A stretch of DNA of 64,000 nucleotides from Promethearchaeota archaeon (GTDB taxonomy: Archaea > Asgardarchaeota > Lokiarchaeia > Sigyniarchaeales > SOKP01), in the NCBI GenBank assembly GCA_019058365.1, contig JAHPZE010000012.1:43017-107016 (forward strand), read 5' to 3'. The notes beneath the pieces are model-generated. The model saw only the letters and a program-made list of their open reading frames with translations, did no database searches and was not told where the DNA came from. The translations under genes and the position numbers were made by a program. Of the stretch, positions 27,654 to 35,150 are shown piece by piece (the stretch's first letter is position 1; every line of letters begins with the position of its first letter).

Positions 27654-29333
27654 ATGACGGTTTTAACAACTGAAGAAGTAATTGATTCAACTGTAACTGA
27701 TATTAAGAGAAAGGAATCCCTCGCTCTAATACAAGAAAAAAGAAGTTTATGGAAAATAGTAGCGAAGAATGAGATAAGAATTAGGACAAGTAATTTCAGA
27801 AATCATCGTATTTTATTTTTCATGGTATTATATTCGGTTCTATTGATATGGGCGTTGATAATTGCTCCCTATCTCTTCGATTTATTTATGCCAACTTTAG
27901 CAGTTCAATTTTCCGATGTATTTAAACCTGTAGTTGCAATTATCATCGAATCTATCATGATGATGCTATTTTTAGTGCTTGTAATATACCCATTGAATAA
28001 TGTGTACAAGGAAGACGAAATTGGATCTAAAGAAACATTACTGTCGACACCAGTTAAGGCAAATGATATATTTTTAGGGGAACTTCTAGGCAAATCTCCG
28101 ATATTTTCAATTTCGATCTTGATACTTGCTCCAATTATCGTTGGATTGATAAACCCCATCATCAATTTGACTGTAATCCAGTATATCATAATATATGGAA
28201 CAGTTTTCGGCTATGTTTACTTTGCTAATCTGATAGGATCAATTATCGGAAGCTGGATTGAACATAAAATTTCGAAAAATGAAAAAGCAAGGGATTTAGG
28301 AAAGGCTTTGATATGGGTATTTACCATTGTTTTAGTTGTTATAATGTATGCGATAATGTTTTTCCTTAATTTCCTGTTGGAGCACCCTGAACTAAAAAAT
28401 TGGTTGGCATTTTATCCCTCTCTATGGTTTTCAAATATTATATTATACTCTATTGATCCAGTTTTAATCAACACGTTCATACTGAATATATGGATAAGTA
28501 TTCTATTAGCCGTTGTTATTCCGACTATTACTTTATATTTTTCATATAAAAAAGCTGAATCATTTTATACTTTAGAAGGAGGTATTGAAAAGAGCCGTAT
28601 TACGATCATCGAGCATGAAAATCCATTTTATGTGCTTGTAAGTAAAATTTCCGGGCGTAAGTGGGGTGGCTTAATTGTCATACAACTAAAGAGATTTTTC
28701 AGGAAAAAAGCTAATATTGCTAGAATTGCTTATGTAGTAGGGCTTTTAGTTTTTATGAGTTGGTTTATTTCAAGAATGGTTGAAGATGCAATTATGATAG
28801 TTTTCAGCTCCACTATATTGATCGCTATAGGAGGGGGAATAGGAAGTATAATTGTAGGACATCTCGCTTTTGTTGATTCAAAAGATTTAATATGGGTCTA
28901 TAAGCGATCTCCAAGAGGAATAAAAGCAGTTGTATATTCTTATCTGCTAATGATGTTAATATTCAACATTTTCTTAGCACTATTTGTTACCACAATGCTT
29001 ACAATATTCTCGAATATTGATCTTCTCAATACGGTGATTTTCTTTGTCGAATTTCTATTATTTGCGCAGATATCAATGTGTCAAGCTATGGGTCTTCAAT
29101 GTATTTCTCCCGCTTTCGGAGAGAAAGATTCAAGCATGAGAGGAAATATGATGATCTCTATGTTACTTTTGCAACCATTAATGTTTTTGCCAATAGGATT
29201 ATTGATATTCTTTAGTCCAGGGAGTGCTGAGCTGATGAGATTAATTATACAAGCTCCTCTGTTTCTATATAATATCGGGGTGAGTCTTCCACTGTTGTAT
29301 TTTGGTATGAAAAAATTGAATCGACTTGAGTAG
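27654..29333 (+). CDS. ABC-2 type transporter permease
   Basis: The 559-residue protein has about twelve membrane helices. A cytoplasmic N-terminal stretch of about 45 residues comes first. The segment NNVYKEDEIGSKETLLSTPV, after the second helix, is the loop that contacts the ATPase in ABC-2 exporters of the linear-peptide/antibiotic type. A similar SPRGIKAVVYSY segment in the second half suggests two fused half-permeases. It starts with a GAGGT Shine-Dalgarno 13 bases upstream. A T9 tract follows the stop. The substrate is unknown. Confidence 0.85.
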   Translation: MTVLTTEEVIDSTVTDIKRKESLALIQEKRSLWKIVAKNEIRIRTSNFRNHRILFFMVLYSVLLIWALIIAPYLFDLFMPTLAVQFSDVFKPVVAIIIESIMMMLFLVLVIYPLNNVYKEDEIGSKETLLSTPVKANDIFLGELLGKSPIFSISILILAPIIVGLINPIINLTVIQYIIIYGTVFGYVYFANLIGSIIGSWIEHKISKNEKARDLGKALIWVFTIVLVVIMYAIMFFLNFLLEHPELKNWLAFYPSLWFSNIILYSIDPVLINTFILNIWISILLAVVIPTITLYFSYKKAESFYTLEGGIEKSRITIIEHENPFYVLVSKISGRKWGGLIVIQLKRFFRKKANIARIAYVVGLLVFMSWFISRMVEDAIMIVFSSTILIAIGGGIGSIIVGHLAFVDSKDLIWVYKRSPRGIKAVVYSYLLMMLIFNIFLALFVTTMLTIFSNIDLLNTVIFFVEFLLFAQISMCQAMGLQCISPAFGEKDSSMRGNMMISMLLLQPLMFLPIGLLIFFSPGSAELMRLIIQAPLFLYNIGVSLPLLYFGMKKLNRLE

Positions 29334-29375
29334 AACTATAGCTGAGAACGATAACTGAATATATCTATAACTTTC

Positions 29376-29384
29376 TTTTTTTTT
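29376..29384 (+). terminator. T-tract terminator-like site after the ABC permease
   Basis: A run of nine T follows CTTTC about 40 bases after the permease stop. Archaeal transcription often ends in such T-rich stretches. An AT-rich TATA-like string after it could start a separate transcript for the downstream small peptide and tandem membrane genes. Confidence 0.4.
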
Positions 29385-29434
29385 AGATTATCAATTATAA
29401 AATAAAAAAAATTAAATCAAAGGAGGAGAAATAA

Positions 29435-29530
29435 ATGGATAAGATATTACTTTTAAGAATCATAATAATCATTGCATTTACAGCAATTTTTGTAGTGTTT
29501 CTTATGAATTTCGTAGATAATATATCTTAA
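29435..29530 (+). CDS. 31-residue single-helix membrane peptide with very strong Shine-Dalgarno
   Basis: This short frame encodes 31 residues, nearly all in one membrane helix (residues about 5-24, rich in Ile, Leu, Phe), with DK before it and DN after it. The AAAGGAGGAG sequence at 29419-29428 ends seven bases before the ATG and is the best Shine-Dalgarno I see in the window, which supports real translation. It lies 14 bases before the first of three paralogous membrane-protein genes. The product could be a regulatory subunit or a small toxin-like peptide; neither can be chosen from sequence. Confidence 0.6.
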   Translation: MDKILLLRIIIIIAFTAIFVVFLMNFVDNIS

Positions 29531-29544
29531 GATTTGATATTAAG

Positions 29545-30192
29545 GTGAAAAAAATAACAGAAAAGATTGATTTAAAGGAAATTGAGAAAAAAACATGGAG
29601 ATCGACACTCGAAGATGGAATTTTAGATATTTATTTTGGTATATTAGTTTTAGGTATTGGTATGGGTATGACCCTTAGTCATGTGTTGCCTAATCCTTTC
29701 GATATATTTATACCATTTATTTTTATTGGAATTGGGTTAGCTTTTTTTTTAACTGCAAAAAAATTTATTACTCAAACTAGATTAGGTGTTGTAAAATTTG
29801 GATTTAAACGAAAAGGGCGTAAAAGAAAGACGTTAATTGCATTATCTGTAAATTTTATAATTATGTTAATCCTATTTTTAATCCGATTTACTAACCCTGA
29901 ATTAAGCTTAGAATTTCCAGGATATTTAGATGGATTAATTTTGGGTTTACTCTTTATAACTGCTCCTGTATGTTTTGCAGCATATTTCTTAAAATATCCC
30001 CGTTTTTACTTTACCGGTTTACTGGTGGGAGTAAGTTTCTTTTTATCAGATTTATTCTCAATTTTTATACCCGAACCTTTTGATACTTTAATAGTATTTG
30101 GCCTTTTAAGTGGTATAATAATAATTATGGGGATTGTATTTTTAATCAAATTTCTCCGGAAATACCCATTATCTAAAGAGGAGATGGCTTAA
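29545..30192 (+). CDS. tandem paralogous membrane protein, copy 1 (GTG start)
   Basis: The 215-residue protein starts at GTG. It opens with an amphipathic KIDLKEIEKK segment and a DGILDIYFGILVLGIG helix, followed by five more hydrophobic helices. Between helices 2 and 3 is a basic loop with T-R-L-G-V-V-K-F-G then RKGRKRK. Later comes LKYPRFY, and the tail ends KYPLSKEEMA. The two following genes share every one of these landmarks, so all three arose by tandem duplication. I recognise the PRxGxVK loop as a conserved feature of uncharacterised membrane proteins but not a named function. Confidence 0.75.
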   Translation: MKKITEKIDLKEIEKKTWRSTLEDGILDIYFGILVLGIGMGMTLSHVLPNPFDIFIPFIFIGIGLAFFLTAKKFITQTRLGVVKFGFKRKGRKRKTLIALSVNFIIMLILFLIRFTNPELSLEFPGYLDGLILGLLFITAPVCFAAYFLKYPRFYFTGLLVGVSFFLSDLFSIFIPEPFDTLIVFGLLSGIIIIMGIVFLIKFLRKYPLSKEEMA

Positions 30193-30195
30193 AAA

Positions 30196-30819
30196 ATGGC
30201 AGAGAATATTGATTTAAAGAAAATTGAGAAAAATATTCTCAAAACTGCTCATCAGCATGGTTTTTTTGATATTGTAATAGGTTTTATAGTTTTTGGAATG
30301 AGTTTTGGTCCTGTTTTCCGTGAGAGTCTACCCTCGCCATATAAATACTTTTTATGGCCATTGATTCTTGTTGTTATTGCAGAATTATTACTTTTTATTA
30401 TTATCAAATATGTCGTTCAGCCTAGAACTGGAATTGTTAAACCCGGACCTTCGCTAAAATCAATGAAAAAGAAGTTATTTATAGTTATTTCCATTCAATT
30501 TGTAATTCAATTAATTTTTACTATTTTATTGGTGATTGGAAATGGTTCTGGAATACATGTAGAAGGAATTTTATTTATTTTAATTATAGGTTTATTTATT
30601 ATACCTCTTTTCGGTATTATAGCTTATTTAATGAAATATCCACGATTATATTTAATCGGAATGCTTATATGGTTGGCGATATTCATCAATGAGCTATTAT
30701 ACGATTCCTTTGATTATAGATTAAGATGGCTTTTTTCATTTGGAATTATAGGAAGTATAATCTTTTTCATGGGTTTAGCAATTTTTATTCGATTTCTTAA
30801 AAAATATTCATTAACATAA
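30196..30819 (+). CDS. tandem paralogous membrane protein, copy 2
   Basis: The 207-residue paralogue of its neighbours begins with NIDLKKIEKN, then six hydrophobic helices with the QPRTGIVKPG basic loop and MKYPRLY. Its tail (KKYSLT) is shorter than in the other copies and lacks the EE pair. Its ATG follows the stop of copy 1 by three bases, and the GAGGAG Shine-Dalgarno lies inside the end of copy 1. The tight packing shows one operon. Helix sequences have diverged well beyond recent duplication, so the three copies probably have distinct roles, perhaps as subunits of a hetero-oligomer. Confidence 0.75.
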   Translation: MAENIDLKKIEKNILKTAHQHGFFDIVIGFIVFGMSFGPVFRESLPSPYKYFLWPLILVVIAELLLFIIIKYVVQPRTGIVKPGPSLKSMKKKLFIVISIQFVIQLIFTILLVIGNGSGIHVEGILFILIIGLFIIPLFGIIAYLMKYPRLYLIGMLIWLAIFINELLYDSFDYRLRWLFSFGIIGSIIFFMGLAIFIRFLKKYSLT

Positions 30820-30837
30820 GAGGGGGTGGTCTAAAAT

Positions 30838-31485
30838 ATGGTAGATAAAATTGATTTAAAGTCGCTTGAGAAAAAAGCTTATAGAAGTGTTTTTAATGAT
30901 GGTCTATGGGATTTATTTATTGGATTGCTAATTTTAAATTTTGGAATAGGACCATTATTTAATTTACTTTTTGATTTACCTGAATTCTTTTTCATCATCA
31001 TTTCATCTATATTATGGAACTTCATGGCTTTACTAATATTTATTTTAGGTAAAAAATATATAACAACCCCCCGCGTAGGATATGTTAAATTTGGACCAGA
31101 GCGCAAGTCAAAACAACTAAAGCTGAAGATATTTTTAATGATTGTATTTATTGTAAATGTGATTCTTCTCATTTTCCCTCTATCAGGTATAATAAATTAT
31201 AGCCAAATTACACCTTTCCTTATAACATTATTACTAGGTATTGGTATTTTTGCTTTTCCGTTTAGTGTCATTGCTTATTTCTTAGATTATACTAGACTAT
31301 ATTATTATGCTTTTTCGATAGCAATAGGCTTTTTTTTAATTAATTTAATAACTCCGATTGTAGGTAATCCATTAGGCATCATTATTATTTTTGGGGTTAT
31401 AGGAGTAATAATTGTGATAATCGGGTTATACTATTTTATTCTTTTCTTAAAAAAGTACCCCTTATCAAGAGAGGAGGTGTTATAA
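30838..31485 (+). CDS. tandem paralogous membrane protein, copy 3
   Basis: The 215-residue third paralogue shows KIDLKSLEKK, the DGLWDLFIGLLIL helix, the TPRVGYVKFGPERK loop, LDYTRLY and the tail KYPLSREEVL. A G-rich Shine-Dalgarno (GAGGGGGTGG) precedes its ATG. Within its own last codons lies GAGGAGGTG, which serves the following winged-helix gene. Copy 3 and copy 1 keep the longer EE tail, which suggests they are closer in structure to each other than to copy 2. Confidence 0.75.
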   Translation: MVDKIDLKSLEKKAYRSVFNDGLWDLFIGLLILNFGIGPLFNLLFDLPEFFFIIISSILWNFMALLIFILGKKYITTPRVGYVKFGPERKSKQLKLKIFLMIVFIVNVILLIFPLSGIINYSQITPFLITLLLGIGIFAFPFSVIAYFLDYTRLYYYAFSIAIGFFLINLITPIVGNPLGIIIIFGVIGVIIVIIGLYYFILFLKKYPLSREEVL

Positions 31486-31488
31486 AAA

Positions 31489-31824
31489 ATAGCAAAAAAG
31501 AAAACAGAATCAGAAGATATTATCCAACCACTTAGTGATATTAACAAGATCATTCATGAGCCAGCAAGGTTAATGATCATGTCATATTTATATGTAGTTG
31601 AGAGTGCTGATTTTGTTTTCTTGAGAAATCAAACTAACCTAACAGATGGAAATTTATCCTCTCATTTAACTAAACTCGAATCTGCTGGATATCTTGAAAT
31701 TGAGAAAAGATTTAAGGGCAAAAAGCCTCAAACAATGCTGAAACTTAGTGCAAAAGGTCGAAAGGCTTTTGAACTCTATCGGAAAAAAATGGAACAAGTA
31801 TTAGGTGGATTAAATGAAAAATGA
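31489..31824 (+). CDS. winged-helix transcriptional regulator with apparent ATA start
   Basis: The frame encodes a 111-residue HTH_27/ArsR-like winged helix: first helix INKIIHEPARLMIMSYL, then ADFVFL, the recognition helix TDGNLSSHLTKLESAGYL and wing KRFKGKKPQT, then a C-terminal dimer helix. The ATG at 31573 would cut off the first helix. Upstream there is no in-frame ATG, GTG or TTG before the stop at 31483. However, ATA at 31489 follows a GGAGGTG Shine-Dalgarno (31473-31479) by nine bases and reads on as AKKKTESED, a normal N-terminus. So translation begins at ATA, or the base is a variant or error of ATG. It probably controls the locus. Confidence 0.7.
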   Translation: MAKKKTESEDIIQPLSDINKIIHEPARLMIMSYLYVVESADFVFLRNQTNLTDGNLSSHLTKLESAGYLEIEKRFKGKKPQTMLKLSAKGRKAFELYRKKMEQVLGGLNEK

Positions 31825-31911
31825 TTATCTAATTTTAGGATTGGTATCCATCTTACCGAAATTCTTTTCCAGATTAAATAATCCTCATTTTTAATCCAAT
31901 TTTTTCAAAAT

Positions 31912-32187
31912 CTAAAAAGATATTTCAATTGCCTGTGAAGGACATACTTCGACACATTTCATACAATCGGGACAAAATTTATCGGCGAAGGATTTAAAGA
32001 TCATATGGATTTCAAATCTAATAGGTGCACCATCTTTATCTTTTTTTTTTAATGGCCTAAACATTAATAAAGATTTAGGACAAACCTCTAAACATTTTAA
32101 GCATTTAGTAGGGCGTAATTCAGTGGGATCATAAGGTAAATCACATTTTTTATGGTTATATTTGAATTTTACCATCTTTTTAATCAC
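31912..32187 (-). CDS. two-cluster ferredoxin-like protein
   Basis: The 91-residue electron carrier has one complete 4Fe-4S motif, Cys72-x2-Cys75-x2-Cys78-x3-Cys82-Pro. The first motif is incomplete: Cys29-x2-Cys32-x3-Cys36-Pro lacks the usual first Cys, and Cys15 may take its place. Between them is a basic loop (RPLKKKDKDG). It starts three bases after the stop of the larger iron-sulfur protein upstream, so both are one operon. It probably passes electrons to or from that protein. Confidence 0.85.
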   Translation of the reverse strand: MIKKMVKFKYNHKKCDLPYDPTELRPTKCLKCLEVCPKSLLMFRPLKKKDKDGAPIRFEIHMIFKSFADKFCPDCMKCVEVCPSQAIEISF

Positions 32188-32190
32188 TCC

Positions 32191-33039
32191 TCACCATATT
32201 TTCTTAGCTATTGAATGAGTATTTCGATCAACTAGTCTGATTGCGTTTTGCTCACAAACAAACCTACATTGTCCACATCCAAAACAGATTCTAGGATCTA
32301 TATCGGCTCTACCATCCTCCCCTAAGCTAATTGCTCCAAATTGACAGTGTGAAATACATTCTCCACAGCTAATACATTCATCACTATTAACCTCAGCTAC
32401 ATATTCTGCTTTTCGATAAGTATTAGTTATACCATACCATATTTTTGGTCTTGCAGCATAACAATATTGAGCCTCACAATTACATACACATGCTACTTGT
32501 GGCATATCCATCCACCAGAAAACAGTGTGTATATAACCTTTTTCTGAAAATTGTTGTAACCATTCTTTTGCTTCTTCAGGGCTTAATCTCTTTTCTTTCC
32601 AATTTCTTGGTACTTTTCTATTAGTTTCAACTAAAGGTCCAAAATTTAAGCATTTAAATTCATCTTGTCCTTTAAAAAGCCTTTTACACATACATGGGTA
32701 AGCTACATGATCATAAGCTAGATCTGATATCTTTAATGCATCTTCTAATGGGACTACTTGTCCAGCATGGCTGCGTATTGCAAGATAATTACCATATGCC
32801 CTTGCTATATTACCAAAGAATGGAATTTTCGCCCAATCAACCATATCTAAAAGTTTAGATATGTCCAGAGGATACCATGCTGAATCTGCCCCATTAATCG
32901 CTTCTCTTACCATCTTGGGTTCTCTACCAAGAATTCGATCTAACAGCGACAATTTATAGAAAAGTTCGCCGGAATACCCTTTAGGGTTAAAATACCATTT
33001 ATCGTATCCTTCAGCATGCTTTCTACAATACTTACACAT
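32191..33039 (-). CDS. multi-cysteine 4Fe-4S protein (17 Cys)
   Basis: The 282-residue protein ends with two ferredoxin motifs: Cys222-x2-225-x2-228-x3-232 and Cys252-x2-255-x2-258-x3-262. Nine further Cys lie upstream, in Cys2/Cys5, YPCMC (116, 118) with Cys130, and VCNC...YC (184, 186, 188, 193). The order PCxC, then SPEEA, a GYIH-like segment, a CxCNC cluster and two ferredoxin motifs recurs in uncharacterised redox proteins of anaerobes. The additional Cys could hold another cluster or metal, but this is inference. It is the first gene of an operon with the small ferredoxin. Confidence 0.8.
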   Translation of the reverse strand: MCKYCRKHAEGYDKWYFNPKGYSGELFYKLSLLDRILGREPKMVREAINGADSAWYPLDISKLLDMVDWAKIPFFGNIARAYGNYLAIRSHAGQVVPLEDALKISDLAYDHVAYPCMCKRLFKGQDEFKCLNFGPLVETNRKVPRNWKEKRLSPEEAKEWLQQFSEKGYIHTVFWWMDMPQVACVCNCEAQYCYAARPKIWYGITNTYRKAEYVAEVNSDECISCGECISHCQFGAISLGEDGRADIDPRICFGCGQCRFVCEQNAIRLVDRNTHSIAKKIW

Positions 33040-33369
33040 TTAAAATACCTCCCAATATATCCATTTTTAAAGATAAAAATCAATATTAAATAAATTGTAA
33101 TTAAAACTTATAAGGATTTATCAAAGCTAATATTAATACGTCTCCTTCTTATTTTTTGCTACAATCATTTCTGAGCAATCTATTACACTTTTAGTGGCCA
33201 ATTCTGTTCCAATATATTTTTAATTTACCTAACTTAATTTTATGGTCGATAATCGTAGTAATTTAATATTCAAATATGATATAATATAGATATTTTAAAT
33301 TCAATTTTAAAATGTCTTGGGCTTTAGAGATTAATTGACTTTATTACAAATAAATAATTCAATAGAATT
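33040..33369. other. divergent AT-rich intergenic region
   Basis: This lies between the iron-sulfur operon (left, minus strand) and the ferredoxin-nitroreductase gene (right, plus strand), so it should hold both promoters. AT-rich TATA-like strings occur near 33270-33300, too far from the right-hand start (33370) to be assigned with confidence. I see no ORF, hairpin or RNA gene. Confidence 0.4.
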
Positions 33370-34176
33370 ATGCCAATTGTAGGAATAGATTATGAGAAAT
33401 GCAATGATTGTAATATCTGTGTAACCACATGTATATTGTTTAGACGAGATAAAACACAAAATAAAATTGTCTTCAACAATTCAACAGAATTGTGCAATTT
33501 ATGTGGTAAATGTATTGCAAAATGTCCCCAAGATGCTATTATTTATGAAGGTATGGGAGAGGCGTACATTTATGAAGGAATTAATAAACCAGAAACTATA
33601 GCGTCTTATGAAACAATATATAAGTTTCTCAGAGCAAATCGATCAGTTCGACTTTATAAAAAGAAAAAAGTGCCAACTGATAATATAAGAAAAGTTTTTG
33701 AAGCAATGTCATATGCTCCTACTGCGGATAATATGAGATCAGAACGATTTTCTATTTTATCAGAGCAAGACAAAATTAAAAATCTGAACGATGCGGTTTT
33801 AGAAGCAATCTTAAGTATACCAGAAATGAATGAAAGATATGGACTAATATTTAGACTTACTAGCAGAGTTTTCCATAGTCCTGTATATTTTGATGCCCCC
33901 CATGTTATTTTTGTGGACTCTTCAGAGGATTCTAAAATTGAGGCTACTAATATTGGAATTATAATTACTTATGGCAGATTAGCTGCACAAGCTCTCGGTC
34001 TAAGCACGTGTTGGAATGGATGGACACAAATAGCTATGAGGATTAATCCAAAAATAAAAGAATTGGCAAATATTAAAGGAAATACGGTCGGAGTTTTGAT
34101 TATTGGGTATTCGGCAGAAAAATTTTATCGCGCTTCCCCACGATCTCCCAAACCTATTGATGGTTTGGAGGAGTAA
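33370..34176 (+). CDS. nitroreductase with N-terminal ferredoxin domain
   Basis: The 268-residue fusion begins with two 4Fe-4S motifs (CNDCNICVTTC at 11-21, and CNLCGKCIAKC around 41-51 followed by P). Then comes a flavin nitroreductase domain from about residue 85: RSVRLYKKKKVP, SYAPTADNMRSER and ATNIGIIITYGRLAAQALGLSTCWNG. The last block binds FMN. Such fusions reduce nitro, quinone or enoyl compounds with electrons from the attached clusters instead of NAD(P)H. The MBL-fold gene downstream is convergent. Confidence 0.88.
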   Translation: MPIVGIDYEKCNDCNICVTTCILFRRDKTQNKIVFNNSTELCNLCGKCIAKCPQDAIIYEGMGEAYIYEGINKPETIASYETIYKFLRANRSVRLYKKKKVPTDNIRKVFEAMSYAPTADNMRSERFSILSEQDKIKNLNDAVLEAILSIPEMNERYGLIFRLTSRVFHSPVYFDAPHVIFVDSSEDSKIEATNIGIIITYGRLAAQALGLSTCWNGWTQIAMRINPKIKELANIKGNTVGVLIIGYSAEKFYRASPRSPKPIDGLEE

Positions 34177-34181
34177 ATATG

Positions 34182-34991
34182 CTAAAATATTGCATATTTA
34201 AAAATTTCGTCTTCAATGATCCACGCTTCAAGAAAGTCATCTCTTATTTTTGTATCCCATATATTATCAATATTTTTTATCCCTTCACTAAGATCCACTA
34301 ATAACTCTTTGCCAACAGCGAATTGTTCATGAGAGGGATAAAGCTCAATGTTTTCAGATTTTTTATACAAATCTATTAATTTCGAAATACTTGAAAGAAT
34401 GATGGGAAACGTCTTTTTAGTGAGATACATCATTCCGTAATGAGCAGTATCACCCGTAAAAAGTTCGCTTTTATTGGTTAATAAAGATATGCAACCGGGA
34501 GAATGTCCGGGAGTATGAATAACTTCTATTGATATATCACCTAAATCTATGATTTCCTCATCTTTTATTGCTTGGATATTCTTAGCAGGTCGAAGAGTAT
34601 AATTTTTACTTTGATAACGTTTAACAATTTCTTTGGGGGAATTTTGTAAGAATGTTATATCAAAAGGCTCTGAAACATATTTTACTTCCTTACTGTGAAT
34701 GAAAATTTTGTTAAATTCATTATTCCCACCGATATGATCAAAATGAGAATGTGTATTAATTACTAGTAATTCTCGTTCAGAAAGTAGATCATCAATAATT
34801 GGCTTAAGGGGGAATAATCCACAACCGGTATCAATCAATAAAGCAGAATGAGAACCCATAACTAAATATAAATTTGTATAAGTTGTATAAAATCTCGGGT
34901 CAATTTCATCAAGTCTTTCTCGAATTACATACAAATATTCTTTATAATTTACAACTTCAAACCATTGTTCACTGTTTAAATAGTTATTCAT
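34182..34991 (-). CDS. MBL-fold metallo-hydrolase
   Basis: This gene encodes 269 residues of the metallo-beta-lactamase fold. The metal ligands are in NTHSHFDHIGG, the later His in HTPGHSPGC, and Asp in FTGDTAHYG. The terminal His lies in YPSHEQ. This is the usual binuclear site (zinc or iron). The wider family includes hydrolases of thioesters, lactones and phosphodiesters; no extra domain narrows the choice. It is transcribed alone from the minus strand. Confidence 0.9.
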   Translation of the reverse strand: MNNYLNSEQWFEVVNYKEYLYVIRERLDEIDPRFYTTYTNLYLVMGSHSALLIDTGCGLFPLKPIIDDLLSERELLVINTHSHFDHIGGNNEFNKIFIHSKEVKYVSEPFDITFLQNSPKEIVKRYQSKNYTLRPAKNIQAIKDEEIIDLGDISIEVIHTPGHSPGCISLLTNKSELFTGDTAHYGMMYLTKKTFPIILSSISKLIDLYKKSENIELYPSHEQFAVGKELLVDLSEGIKNIDNIWDTKIRDDFLEAWIIEDEIFKYAIF

Positions 34992-35150
34992 AATTTTTTT
35001 TTAATCATGGAATTTTTCTTTCTTGTTAAAAATTCTGAAAAAATTAATTGATTGATAGAATTAATGTTTTATACATAAATGTCATCATAAGTATTAAATA
35101 TTCTCTTATAGAATTGTATTTATTAATAAAATAATTTTTTGTGAAATCTA

